Assembly: GCA_020061355.1 (NCBI GenBank)
Contig: JAGUYK010000032.1
Location: forward strand, 62,001-126,000
From: Ignavibacteriales bacterium
Lineage (GTDB): Bacteria > Bacteroidota > Ignavibacteria > Ignavibacteriales > Melioribacteraceae
DNA length: 64,000 bases
Direction: 5' to 3'
Shown here: positions 29,333-38,508 of the stretch, in pieces
Layout of the letters: every line of letters starts with the position of its first letter
How positions within the stretch are numbered: position 1 is the first letter of the stretch
Program-made: the position numbers and the translations under genes
The notes under the pieces: model-generated
The model's database searches: none
The model's input: only the letters and a program-made list of their open reading frames with translations
What the model was told of the DNA's origin: nothing

Positions 29333-29713
29333 GTGGGGCAACAACAACTATTATTTATTTTATTAGGGATTTTAATTGTTGGTGTTGCAATTATTGTCGG
29401 AATAAATCTTTTTCGAGCAAATGCAATTGAAGCTAAAAGGAATAACGTGACTAACGAGTTAGTAAATTTAGGAGCATTAGCACAACAGTATTATATGAAA
29501 CCGCAAGCTCTTGGAGGAGGATCCAGATCATTTACCGGATGGTTTTTACCTTCAGAACTGGTTACAACTTCCAATGGTCATTTTACTGCTACAGTTTTTG
29601 CCGATAGCGTTATTCTCATTGGTGTTGGAAATGAAGTAGTTACAAATAATGACTCCGTGACTGTAAAATTAACAGTACGACCTACAACTTTTCAAACAAT
29701 TATAGTTAACTAA
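29333..29713 (+). CDS. Pilin-like protein with non-canonical N-terminus (copy 1)
   Basis: A 126-residue protein that starts MGQQQLL and has one hydrophobic helix right after (FILLGILIVGVAIIVGINLF), then a small predicted globular domain. It shares the first seven residues and the pattern LAQQ(Y/H)Y-KPQALGGGSR with the next gene. The N-terminal shape is pilin-like, but the usual prepilin cleavage context and glutamate at +5 are absent; cleavage after Gly2 is conceivable. It starts at GTG after AAAGGGATTTAAAA. The following genes encode pilus assembly ATPases, platform and secretin, which supports a structural subunit role. Confidence 0.7.
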   Translation: MGQQQLLFILLGILIVGVAIIVGINLFRANAIEAKRNNVTNELVNLGALAQQYYMKPQALGGGSRSFTGWFLPSELVTTSNGHFTATVFADSVILIGVGNEVVTNNDSVTVKLTVRPTTFQTIIVN

Positions 29714-29785
29714 AATGTTCAAGATCTACTTAAATTCATCGTTCTCACTAATTAATTTATTTTCAATAAAAAACAGGAGTAAAAA

Positions 29786-30190
29786 ATGGGTCAACAACAA
29801 CTTCTCTTAATCGTACTAGGCGTTATCATTGTTGGTATCGCAGTAGTTGTAGGAATCAATGTATTTACCGCAAGCAGCACACAAGCAAACAGGGATGCAG
29901 TTATTGCAGACATGACTAACTTAGCATCTTTAGCTCAGCAGCATTATAGAAAACCAGCCGCTTTAGGTGGTGGCAATAATGCATTTAACACTGCTAATGG
30001 TGGAACAGTTTGGGCTATTCCCGGGCAATTGGATACAACCGGTAATGGAACCTATGCTGCAACAGTTGCAGCTCAAACAGTAACAATTGTTGGTACAGGA
30101 AGAGAAACAGGAAATAACGGTACTAGTGCTGTTCAAGCTACAATGGTAGTTGGTCCGAACGCCATCACATCCACAACAATCAATAATTAG
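29786..30190 (+). CDS. Pilin-like protein with non-canonical N-terminus (copy 2, probable major subunit)
   Basis: This 134-residue paralogue of the preceding gene starts MGQQQLLLIVLGVIIVG, then has an Ala/Thr/Gly/Asn-rich globular part (ALGGGNNAFN, GNGTYAATVAAQTVTI). Low-complexity, Thr- and Ala-rich composition is usual for abundant surface subunits. It has a strong ribosome binding site (ACAGGAGTAAAAA) and is followed at once by an excellent terminator, so it is probably expressed at higher level than the assembly genes. No disulfide cysteines are present. The role as a pilus or pseudopilus subunit is inferred from context and shape. Confidence 0.72.
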   Translation: MGQQQLLLIVLGVIIVGIAVVVGINVFTASSTQANRDAVIADMTNLASLAQQHYRKPAALGGGNNAFNTANGGTVWAIPGQLDTTGNGTYAATVAAQTVTIVGTGRETGNNGTSAVQATMVVGPNAITSTTINN

Positions 30191-30217
30191 TTTTTTGGTT
30201 GATTTTTCTTAAATTGG

Positions 30218-30252
30218 AGGCGACTAAATTGTATTTAGTCGCCTTCTTTTTT
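30218..30252 (+). terminator. Strong intrinsic terminator after the pilin-like genes
   Basis: AGGCGACTAAA (30218-30228) pairs perfectly with TTTAGTCGCCT (30234-30244) around TTGTA, followed by TCTTTTTT. It separates the subunit genes from the assembly genes on the same strand. Confidence 0.92.
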
Positions 30253-30271
30253 AATTAAAAGGGCTTTTGTC

Positions 30272-31612
30272 ATGATTGAAGTTCGTTTTAACGCTCACAA
30301 AGTTAATGGTCAAGCTATTAGCGGCAACTTAACAGAGCCGACTTATAGAGAAGCCAAACAAAAAATCCATAAACTTGCCGAAAAACATCAGTTAAAGATT
30401 AAATCAATTGAAAAGAAAAGCTCATATATATATAAAATTCGACGCGGTAAAGAAAAACCTATTGTTGGAGAGCAAAGAGCATTTACTAAAGAAGAAGTTG
30501 CAAATGCACTTAGAAAACTTGGTTACGAAGTTATTTCTATCAATAGAAAGTTTTTAGAGTTCAATCTAAAACCACCGCAACAGGACATTGTTTCTTTTGT
30601 AAAAATTAGTGCTGAATTATTAGAACAAAAATTACCTTATAGTGAAATTTTGACACTTCTTATAAATGATATTGAGAACAAAACTCTTAAGGAAACATTA
30701 AAACAAATCAACAATGAATTGAAAAAAGGTGCAGATAGCGAAGCAACATTCTTACGCTACCAGGGAGTGTTTGGAAAGTTTACCGCTTATATGCTGGGTC
30801 TTGCATCAAAAAGCGGTAATATGGCAGAGATTTACAGAGCAACCGCAAAATTTTTAGAAAGACAGCAGGAATTCAAAAAGAATTTGAGAAGTGCTCTTAT
30901 CACCCCATTTGTAACTCTTTTTGTTTTATTCCTTGCGGTAATATTTTATGTAGGCTACATTTTCCCGGAAACAGCAAAGTTATTCCTTAAATTTGATATT
31001 CCTCTTCCACCAATGACTGCAGCAACCTTAGGTATTAGTGATTTTCTGATGGGAAATATGCTGCTCGTTACTCTAGCAATGGTTATTCCCCCAATAATTT
31101 TTTGGCGATTTTCAAAAACTAAAAACGGCAAACTGTTCGTTGATAGATTTATCTTAAAGATACCAATAATGGGCTCACTGATACACAAAACTTTAATTGA
31201 AGTTTTCTGCCGTGTATTTTACACTCTTTACAGCGGTTCGGCTGAAAGCATTGAACCAATACGGATTGCAGCAGAAGCTTCAGGAAACGCATATTTTGAA
31301 AATCAAATAAAAAATGTTGCAATACCTATGATGATCAAAAAAGGAATTGGAATTACCGAAGCATTTCAGGCAAGTGATGTTTTTACTGAAACAGCCCTTT
31401 CGAGATTCCATTCCGGTGAAGAGACAGGTACAATAAAAAATACAGCCCTGCAACTTGCTAATTATTATGAAAGCGAAACTGTATTCAGATTAAAAAATGT
31501 TATTGAAATGATTCAGGTAGCTATAGCAATGGTTATAATGATCGTAATGATTGGTTTAACTTTAATTTCGGCAGAAACAGCAACGATAAGCCCGAAATCA
31601 CCCGTTATGTAA
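30272..31612 (+). CDS. Inner-membrane platform protein, PilC/GspF family
   Basis: The 446-residue protein has two T2SSF domains with transmembrane helices (about 210-235, 265-285 and 410-435) and motifs such as LASKSGNMAEIYRATAKFLE and FHSGEETGTIKNTALQLANYYE. It would anchor the ATPases and draw subunits from the membrane. The N-terminal 85 residues are an extra basic segment, longer than in most PilC proteins. It is followed by pilB with a 20-base gap containing CGAGGAAATGTA. PilC/GspF membership is firm; pilus versus secretion system cannot be separated by this gene alone. Confidence 0.88.
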   Translation: MIEVRFNAHKVNGQAISGNLTEPTYREAKQKIHKLAEKHQLKIKSIEKKSSYIYKIRRGKEKPIVGEQRAFTKEEVANALRKLGYEVISINRKFLEFNLKPPQQDIVSFVKISAELLEQKLPYSEILTLLINDIENKTLKETLKQINNELKKGADSEATFLRYQGVFGKFTAYMLGLASKSGNMAEIYRATAKFLERQQEFKKNLRSALITPFVTLFVLFLAVIFYVGYIFPETAKLFLKFDIPLPPMTAATLGISDFLMGNMLLVTLAMVIPPIIFWRFSKTKNGKLFVDRFILKIPIMGSLIHKTLIEVFCRVFYTLYSGSAESIEPIRIAAEASGNAYFENQIKNVAIPMMIKKGIGITEAFQASDVFTETALSRFHSGEETGTIKNTALQLANYYESETVFRLKNVIEMIQVAIAMVIMIVMIGLTLISAETATISPKSPVM

Positions 31613-31632
31613 TTTTAGATCGAGGAAATGTA

Positions 31633-33420
31633 ATGATAGAAACACAAATCGAAATGACTGACAAAATCGGCTATCTTCTTTTAAAGAAAGGGATAATCGA
31701 TTCAAAAATTCTTGAGCAGTCATTAAAAATTAAAGATGCCGATCAGTTTAAACAAAAGAGAAATCTTGCTCAAATTTTAGTGGAAGAATTTGGTTTTGAA
31801 CACGATGTTATTTTCCGTGAAGTTGCTGTCCTTTATGCATTTAAAGAATTAAACATTCACCCTGAAGAACTTTCAGAAGAAAGAATAGCAGAAATGAAAG
31901 GATTGATTAACAAACAGGGTCCGGATGTACGGAAGATGCTTCTTGAGCATAGAGTGATTCCATATAGGTATGACGATAAAATAAAGGATAAATTAATTCT
32001 TGCTGCGGTTGATCCGACTGATCGGGCGTTAGCAAAAATTGCATATACGCTAAATGCTAAGAAGTTTGAGATTAATTACTTAAGAAAAAAAGATTATGAT
32101 AAATTATTGAATATGCTAGTCGTTTCTGAAAATGAATTTCTGAAAATGATAGAAGAAGCCGGCGAAGAGATGCAGGTTATTCCCGGTGAAGTTACAATCA
32201 ATGAAGACGAACTTGATGCAGAAATAAATAAAAGCGCTTTGATCAATTTGATAGAAGCTTCCCTTGTTGAAGGTGTACGTAAAGGGGTAAGTGATATTCA
32301 TCTAATTCCAAAATCCGGGAATAAAACGGAAATTCATTTTAGGCTCGACGGAAAATTACAGTTGTGGCATGTTCAGGAAAATACAATGCCGGAAGCTGTT
32401 ATGGCTGTTGTAAAAGACCGTTCCAGAGGTTTAGACCGTTTTGAAAGAGAAAGGGCTCAGGATGGTTTTATTCAGAGAGAAATTGACGGTATAATTATTC
32501 GTTTCAGAGTTTCGGTGCTTCCTACAGTTGGAACTGAACTGAAAAATAAATTTGAAAGCATTGTAATAAGAATTCTTGATGATCGAAAAGTAATAAAAGA
32601 CTTGAGTAAACTTGGTCTTACAGGGTATTCTAATAAAGCATTTGTAAAAGCGATTAGTCAACCGCAGGGAATGATTATTTTAACCGGCCCAACAGGTTCC
32701 GGAAAAAGTACAACACTTGTTGCGGCATTATACCAGGTTATCAATCCTACTAAAAATGTTTTAACCGTAGAGGATCCGGTTGAATACGTTATTGAAGGTG
32801 CCCGACAGTTAAAGATTGGTTACAAAATGAATTTTGAACAAGCCATCAGATCAATACTACGTCATGATCCCGATATCGTTCTTGTTGGTGAGATGCGTGA
32901 TAAAGAAACAGCCGAAACAGCTATCAAGCTCGCCAATACTGGTCACTTAACATTTTCAACACTTCATACCAATGACGCACCAAGTGCAGTTGCACGTTTG
33001 TTTAAAATGGGTGTTGAACCTTTCCTGATTGCTTATGCTATTAATATAATTGTTGCGCAAAGACTTATTAGAAAATTATGTCCGATATGTAAAAGAAAAG
33101 TAGAAAATATTGAAGAACACACAGCTATCTCAGGTTTAGATATTAAAGACTGGATAGGTCATGATATTTATGATGCCGGCGGATGCGAAAAATGTAATCA
33201 AACAGGTTACAAAGGTCGAATGGCAATTCACGAAGCATTATACTTCACGAAAGAGATTAGAAGACAAATTGTTCGTTCTGGTGAAGAAGTGGATGAAGAG
33301 GCAATTCGTGATCAGGCACGTAAAGATGGCACAATGAGTTTGAGAGATTCCGGATTTGAAAAAGTTAAACAGGGATTGACGTCTATCCAAGAAGTGATAG
33401 GCGCAACTATGGAAGATTAA
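31633..33420 (+). CDS. Assembly ATPase, PilB/GspE family
   Basis: The 595-residue hexameric ATPase powers pilus or pseudopilus extension. An MshEN-like N-terminal domain comes first (about 1-180), then the secretion ATPase domain with Walker A GPTGSGKSTT from residue 352, Asp box VEDPVEY, Walker B VGEMRDKETA and His box FSTLHTNDAPSAVARL. The four-cysteine zinc motif is present (CPICKRKV ... GGCEKCNQTGYKGR). All catalytic features appear intact. It lies between pilC and pilT genes on the same strand. Confidence 0.94.
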   Translation: MIETQIEMTDKIGYLLLKKGIIDSKILEQSLKIKDADQFKQKRNLAQILVEEFGFEHDVIFREVAVLYAFKELNIHPEELSEERIAEMKGLINKQGPDVRKMLLEHRVIPYRYDDKIKDKLILAAVDPTDRALAKIAYTLNAKKFEINYLRKKDYDKLLNMLVVSENEFLKMIEEAGEEMQVIPGEVTINEDELDAEINKSALINLIEASLVEGVRKGVSDIHLIPKSGNKTEIHFRLDGKLQLWHVQENTMPEAVMAVVKDRSRGLDRFERERAQDGFIQREIDGIIIRFRVSVLPTVGTELKNKFESIVIRILDDRKVIKDLSKLGLTGYSNKAFVKAISQPQGMIILTGPTGSGKSTTLVAALYQVINPTKNVLTVEDPVEYVIEGARQLKIGYKMNFEQAIRSILRHDPDIVLVGEMRDKETAETAIKLANTGHLTFSTLHTNDAPSAVARLFKMGVEPFLIAYAINIIVAQRLIRKLCPICKRKVENIEEHTAISGLDIKDWIGHDIYDAGGCEKCNQTGYKGRMAIHEALYFTKEIRRQIVRSGEEVDEEAIRDQARKDGTMSLRDSGFEKVKQGLTSIQEVIGATMED

Positions 33421-33515
33421 TTTGCAGCAGAAAGTATTTAAAACTTTTCTTTTTCTTATATTGCTTTTTAAATATGCACTCAAATAATATTTACCAAGAA
33501 ATACGGTAATTGCTG

Positions 33516-34742
33516 ATGGTAGAACGGGCAAAACAAATCCTCTCTGCATTTGCTAAGCAAATTCCTGCCACAATTTTAGGTCCGGAAAGAGTTCGATTTA
33601 TTATTGACAACATTGAACGGATTAACCAGGACGAGAAATTACAAATCCTTAACCTTGCCAATTATATTTTATCGGTAATGCTAGAGCGGAATGCTTCTGA
33701 CGTTGAAATAGGGGGTTTTGGTACTCAAAATTTTATTTGGTTCAGGACTTTTGGAAAGAAGGAACGTGTTAAGGAGTTACCTCAATTTACAGCTGATGAA
33801 GCCTCTTCTCTGATTGTCTGTTTGTTAAATAAAAATCAGTGTGAGTATTTACTTCAAAATAGAAATTTAGATTTCAGTTATACTTACAAACAAGAAAAAA
33901 TTGCCCGGAATGTAAGATTTAGAGCCGATGCCTATTTCGATCTTGATGCACTCGCACTTAATATGCGTGCAATACAAGCTTCCGTTAGGCCTGTTGAATC
34001 ATTAGATTTTCATCCATATGCTATCAAAATGATGAGCCATAACTATATCAAGTTTGGCTTATCCCTCATTACCGGAATTACCGGTAGCGGTAAATCCTCA
34101 ACACTTGATGCAATAATTGATTTTCATAATCAATTTGACCCTTGTCACATTGTAATAATTGCCTCACCCATTGAGTATGTGCACGCTTCCAAAATTTCGA
34201 TAATAAAGCATAGAGAGGTTGGCAGAGATGTTATCACTTTTAAGGATGGTGTCGTTCAAGCCTTACGCCAGGACCCCGATATAATTGTAATTGGTGAAAT
34301 GAGAGACCCGGACACTATTTTAGCCGCTTTAGAGGTAACAGATACAGGTCATAAGGTATTTTCTACCTTACATACTTCTTCAGCTGTGGAGTCAATAGAC
34401 CGTATAATTGCTGAAGTTAACCCCGAAGAACAGGAAAGAGTCCGGAATAGATTGGCAGACGTTTTGATATCTGTTGTATCTCAAAAATTGATCCCAAGTC
34501 TGGATGGAAAAAGAGTATTGGCTAAAGAGGTTTTAATTGTTACACCAAGCGTCAAGGCAGCAATTAAGAATAATAACACCAGCGAAATTTATATGATGAT
34601 TAATCAAGGCGGGCAACAGGGCATGGTAACAATGGAACAGGATTTGTTACGATTATTTATGGAAAGAAAGATTTCCAAGGAAAATGCTGTGGCATACTCT
34701 AATAATAAGACAAGAATTCTTCAATTGATGAAGGGTGCATAA
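33516..34742 (+). CDS. PilT-like retraction ATPase with altered Asp box
   Basis: A 408-residue PilT-family ATPase expected to drive subunit disassembly and fibre retraction. Walker A GITGSGKSS is at 187-195, Walker B VIGEMRDPDT near 258-267, and a His box FSTLHTSSAVESI follows. The Asp box, normally EDPIEY, reads ASPIEYVH at 216-223, so the first acidic residues are replaced. The frame is open back to a TTG at 33510; I choose the ATG at 33516. No ribosome binding site is obvious for either. Its presence points to a type IV pilus, since type II secretion systems normally lack a PilT. Confidence 0.88.
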   Translation: MVERAKQILSAFAKQIPATILGPERVRFIIDNIERINQDEKLQILNLANYILSVMLERNASDVEIGGFGTQNFIWFRTFGKKERVKELPQFTADEASSLIVCLLNKNQCEYLLQNRNLDFSYTYKQEKIARNVRFRADAYFDLDALALNMRAIQASVRPVESLDFHPYAIKMMSHNYIKFGLSLITGITGSGKSSTLDAIIDFHNQFDPCHIVIIASPIEYVHASKISIIKHREVGRDVITFKDGVVQALRQDPDIIVIGEMRDPDTILAALEVTDTGHKVFSTLHTSSAVESIDRIIAEVNPEEQERVRNRLADVLISVVSQKLIPSLDGKRVLAKEVLIVTPSVKAAIKNNNTSEIYMMINQGGQQGMVTMEQDLLRLFMERKISKENAVAYSNNKTRILQLMKGA

Positions 34743-34743
34743 C

Positions 34744-36297
34744 TTGAAGCCTGTTGTTTGTATATACTGTGAAGGTACTGATACTAAAGTTGCTGTTTTA
34801 AAGAAAGAGAAAGATACAGTAAAAATTTTACGTGTTGCTTCGCTTACTATGTCCCATTCCCTGTTACAGGTTTCAAAGCAGGAAGTATTTGAAGAATTAG
34901 AAAATGCCGGTTCAGCAGGCGATCTTTCTTTTGATAGTATCGATGATGTTCCTTCTGTTGAAGCAACTGAGGATAAATCAGATGCCGGAATTCTTCAATC
35001 CGCACTTTTCGGATTGAAATTAAACCAATGCGAATTCATTCCTATTATTACCGAACCGATTGTAAATTATCATAGTTATGAAGGTCCGAGAGATTCGAAC
35101 AAGAAAAAGCTTCTTCAACTTGTTGCTAACGATATTCAGAATGTTAAGGGAATTACTGTAGATGTCGATTCGGTTGATGTTACCGAGTTAAACGACAAAG
35201 CAATGCTAAGTGTTTTTATTGAAGGGGAGATACCATGTGTTAACCTTGTTAATCTATATGCAAATTATAATAACCGCAGATACTTTAAAATTCCTACAGT
35301 AAAAACAGCTGAACTCTCTTTGGCTTATTACGTAAGTAAATCAAATAAGTTCTTCCCGGAGGATAACACACTTATCATCTACATCGGCAAGGAATATAGC
35401 AAACTTATTTTTCTTGAAGGACAGAAATTAAAACATATCGGGGCTACCTTAGACATTGGGACAAAAAATCTTCACACATATGATGTTTACTTTTCAAAAA
35501 TACTTCTTGAAATGGAAAACGGCGGTATTCCGAAATTAGATAATATCATTTTGTGTGGTGAAGATCGTTCTGAAAATCTTATTCTCTCATTCTTCGGAAC
35601 TTTCCCCGAAGCGAACGTAAGTGAATTAAAATTCGAAGGTTTTGATTATTCTGCAATTACAGAGGAAGATTTAAAAAATCTTGCATTATTCGCAATACCG
35701 ATTTCTTCAGCATTAGAATATTTTGATGAACTTAGCAAGGAACATATAGGCGTAAACTTTCTGCCAAAGTATATTCAGGAACATCAAAAGTTTCTTCAAT
35801 TTGGCTGGCACAGTTATGCAATTCTTCCTCTGCTGTTTGGCGCTACTTTCTTTTTCACATTTCAAATTTTATCCAGTTACCGTGAAATGAATGATCTTGA
35901 TTTTGAAATCGAAAGATTAACACTCCGGCAGCAACAAAACCAGGCTCTTGTTGAGGAGATAACACCGCTTAATGTACGCATCAATAGTTTTGATGCAACC
36001 CAAGCAATTCTTGATTCTGCCACTTCAGGTGCCGGAATTTGGAATTCAACAATTACTAAGGTTGGCGATTTTATTGAGAGGCGTAGAAATTTTTGGCTAA
36101 CCAGATTAGAAACTGTTTCTGCCGATGAAATAAAAATAAACGGTTACGCTTTATCAAGAAGTGTTCTCACAGAATTTGCACAGTACAGTAATACCGGTCT
36201 GCTCAAATTTATTAATTATGAGCCGCTTCGTGAAAAAAGCGCATTCGCATATACAATTAATTTTAAGATAGGTCAGGATTCCTTGACGACAAAATGA
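34744..36297 (+). CDS. PilM-PilN fusion-like assembly protein
   Basis: The 517-residue protein combines a cytoplasmic actin-like domain (about 1-345; LIIYIGKEYSKLIFLE, IILCGEDRSENLI) with one transmembrane helix (SYAILPLLFGATFFFTFQIL) and a periplasmic coiled coil and ferredoxin-like part typical of PilN, giving GspL-like architecture. It would link the ATPases to the periplasmic alignment complex. The TTG at 34744 has AAGGG eight bases upstream and is preferred over the GTG at 34735. It overlaps the next gene by four bases (ATGA). The assignment rests on domain shape and order. Confidence 0.78.
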   Translation: MKPVVCIYCEGTDTKVAVLKKEKDTVKILRVASLTMSHSLLQVSKQEVFEELENAGSAGDLSFDSIDDVPSVEATEDKSDAGILQSALFGLKLNQCEFIPIITEPIVNYHSYEGPRDSNKKKLLQLVANDIQNVKGITVDVDSVDVTELNDKAMLSVFIEGEIPCVNLVNLYANYNNRRYFKIPTVKTAELSLAYYVSKSNKFFPEDNTLIIYIGKEYSKLIFLEGQKLKHIGATLDIGTKNLHTYDVYFSKILLEMENGGIPKLDNIILCGEDRSENLILSFFGTFPEANVSELKFEGFDYSAITEEDLKNLALFAIPISSALEYFDELSKEHIGVNFLPKYIQEHQKFLQFGWHSYAILPLLFGATFFFTFQILSSYREMNDLDFEIERLTLRQQQNQALVEEITPLNVRINSFDATQAILDSATSGAGIWNSTITKVGDFIERRRNFWLTRLETVSADEIKINGYALSRSVLTEFAQYSNTGLLKFINYEPLREKSAFAYTINFKIGQDSLTTK

Positions 36298-37181
36298 CAA
36301 GTAAAGTAAAAAATACAATCATAATGATAATAATCCTGATTGCCATTACTGCGGGCGGAGTATTATTTAATTATTTTTTCTTAAAAGGTAAAATTGATGA
36401 TCGTGAAGTAAAGGTTAAGGAATTAAAACTCTTTCAACTGGATACTGAATCACTTGAACAGCAATTGGCATTCTTAAAAAAACGTGTTGCTGAATTGGAC
36501 TCTATATTGGCAAACCGGAAATACAATATTCCATTCAACCTCCCGCAATCAGACTTTTTTGATTTTGTTAATAAGGTCAGTTTCTCCTTTTCCCCTGACT
36601 CATATGTTAATATTGAATATGAAGAAATGGAAGTCAGTGCAAATTTTAATGTTTATAATTATGTATTGAATGGGATAGCTAAATTTAACGATTTGCAGTC
36701 ATTGATATACGCTATTGAAGAAAGCAAGCTGCTAAAGAAAATTACCGGTCTTGATTTAACTAATAATGTAAAAGTTGATCAGGATGGTATACCCCATTAT
36801 TTGGTAACATTTAAGTTCAAGGTTGCAGTTTTTTATTCTAACGATAATCGATTCTATGTTACAAAGTACACAGAGAATTCACTTATACCTAATCCAGTTT
36901 ATGATATTTTTTATCCTTTAATTCGTAACGAAATTCCACCTAATAAAGAAGGGCTGCTCGACGTTCAATCTGCTTCGCTGCTAGCTTTAATTCCTGATGG
37001 TGCGTTCCTGGTAGATGCAAACGGAAATACATATCTGCTGTGGGAAGGTGATAGAGTTTACCTTGGCTATCTGACAAACATCAATTATCAAAATAACGAA
37101 GTAAATTTTGTCCTTAATAAAGGCGGAATAATTGAAACAGTAACACTGAAACTCGACAAAGAAAAAAAGCAGAGTAAATAA
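36294..37181 (+). CDS. PilO-like alignment protein with PilP/GspC-like C-terminal domain
   Basis: A 295-residue protein with one N-terminal transmembrane helix (TIIMIIILIAITAGGVLFNYFF), a coiled coil (LKLFQLDTESLEQQLAFLKKRVAELD), a PilO-type ferredoxin-like middle and a C-terminal beta domain (about 225-295, GAFLVDANGNTYLLWEGDRVYLG) that resembles the PilP/GspC homology region known to contact the secretin. The gene lies between PilM-N and the secretin, as expected. PilP-like character of the last domain is inferred from sequence texture and position. Confidence 0.72.
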   Translation: MTSKVKNTIIMIIILIAITAGGVLFNYFFLKGKIDDREVKVKELKLFQLDTESLEQQLAFLKKRVAELDSILANRKYNIPFNLPQSDFFDFVNKVSFSFSPDSYVNIEYEEMEVSANFNVYNYVLNGIAKFNDLQSLIYAIEESKLLKKITGLDLTNNVKVDQDGIPHYLVTFKFKVAVFYSNDNRFYVTKYTENSLIPNPVYDIFYPLIRNEIPPNKEGLLDVQSASLLALIPDGAFLVDANGNTYLLWEGDRVYLGYLTNINYQNNEVNFVLNKGGIIETVTLKLDKEKKQSK

Positions 37182-37182
37182 A

Positions 37183-38424
37183 ATGAAAAAAATAATTATA
37201 CTTGGGCTGTTTCTAATAATAACGCATGCAACCGATGCTCAGATTGATCTAAAACAAAAACTTCAGGGATACGTTAATCCGGTTGAATTAGTTACTCTTG
37301 CAGAAACTATTCCGTTCGATCAGGCAATTCAACTTCTAAGTACGGTTAGCGAAAAAGTTACAGGAAAGCGGATTGTTTCTACTGCAATTATTTCTGATCC
37401 CATCGGTATTGAACTTGACCAAATCCAATACAAGAAAGCTCTTTTTATTATAGTTCAATATCATAATTTAATTATTGAAGAGACCGAATCGGCTCTGATT
37501 GTAAAGAGAAAGGATATGAGCAAAGAACAGCTTGCAGTAGATGTTTATGCGTCGGTTGATGATAGAGAAGTAAAAATAACTGCGCTAATGTTCGAAGCCA
37601 ATGTATCTGAAATGCAAGAACGCGGAATTAATTGGCAATTTTTACTCTCGCGTACGGGTCTTTCAATAGGCAGCGATTTCGTAAGTATTCAGGAACAACA
37701 GCAGCAAAGCACCGGGACAAGCGTTGTTCAGCAGAAACCCCCTTCATTTGATCTTTCAAGCGCATCAACTTTCGAAATGGGAAAATTCAAAGGCAATGCC
37801 ACTGCACTTTTCAGATTTTTTGAAACAGAAAACCTTGGCGAAATTTTTGCCAGACCTAATGTTACTGTACGTAATAATATTCAAGGAAGAGCTCAGGTAG
37901 GTTCCGACTTTTCAATTAAAGAAAGAGACTTTGCAGGAAATTTAATTGATAAATTTTATTCAACCGGTACTATTCTGGAAGTAACTCCGCATATCTACAA
38001 AGAAGACGGTATTGATTATATATTACTCCAATTAAAAGTTGAAAGAAGTTCGGCTATCCCCGGTGTAATAAGTACTGAAATAAGAAAAACACAAGCTACA
38101 ACAAGTGTAATGCTATTAGATAATGAAGAAACTGCAATTGGCGGTTTGATAGTATATGAAGAAACAAGCAACAGAAGGGGAATACCATTTTTAAAAGATT
38201 TGCCATGGTGGGTCTTTGGAATAAGATATTTAGCCGGCTATGATTCGAAAGAGATTGCCAAAAAAGAAATAATAATGCTTATCAAAGCTGAAATACTTCC
38301 TTCGTTGAAAGAAAGGGTCTCCAGGCAAAAGAGTGCCGATGTTCTCAAAAAAGAACTTCAAGATAATGCTGAAGCAGTTGAAAAAATAAAATCTAATTTG
38401 AAAAAAAACGAAGAAGAGAAATAG
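37183..38424 (+). CDS. Short secretin, PilQ/GspD family
   Basis: The 413-residue outer-membrane channel protein has signal peptide IIILGLFLIITHATDAQ, one N-type domain and the secretin core: VTALMFEANVSEMQERGINWQ-type start, ARPNVTVRNNIQGRAQVGS, TGTILEVTPHIYKEDG and the C-terminal RGIPFLKDLPWW, which are the family hallmarks. It is much shorter than usual PilQ/GspD (600-700 residues), with only one or two periplasmic N-domains. A C-terminal coiled coil (about 380-413) is added. Its ATG is one base after the upstream stop, so the two are coupled. Confidence 0.9.
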   Translation: MKKIIILGLFLIITHATDAQIDLKQKLQGYVNPVELVTLAETIPFDQAIQLLSTVSEKVTGKRIVSTAIISDPIGIELDQIQYKKALFIIVQYHNLIIEETESALIVKRKDMSKEQLAVDVYASVDDREVKITALMFEANVSEMQERGINWQFLLSRTGLSIGSDFVSIQEQQQQSTGTSVVQQKPPSFDLSSASTFEMGKFKGNATALFRFFETENLGEIFARPNVTVRNNIQGRAQVGSDFSIKERDFAGNLIDKFYSTGTILEVTPHIYKEDGIDYILLQLKVERSSAIPGVISTEIRKTQATTSVMLLDNEETAIGGLIVYEETSNRRGIPFLKDLPWWVFGIRYLAGYDSKEIAKKEIIMLIKAEILPSLKERVSRQKSADVLKKELQDNAEAVEKIKSNLKKNEEEK

Positions 38425-38508
38425 TTTTAAAAGAAACCTTTACGGATAAAATAATAATTCCTGAATACAAAGAATTTCATTATATAAAAAGAATGAAGCT
38501 AATTAATT

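Noticed and set aside
29076-30280. Sigma54 (-24/-12) promoter in front of the pilin-like genes, given the nearby NtrC-type regulator
   Set aside because: TGGAATATTGCA at about 29094 has the GG and GC too close together (6 instead of 10 bases).
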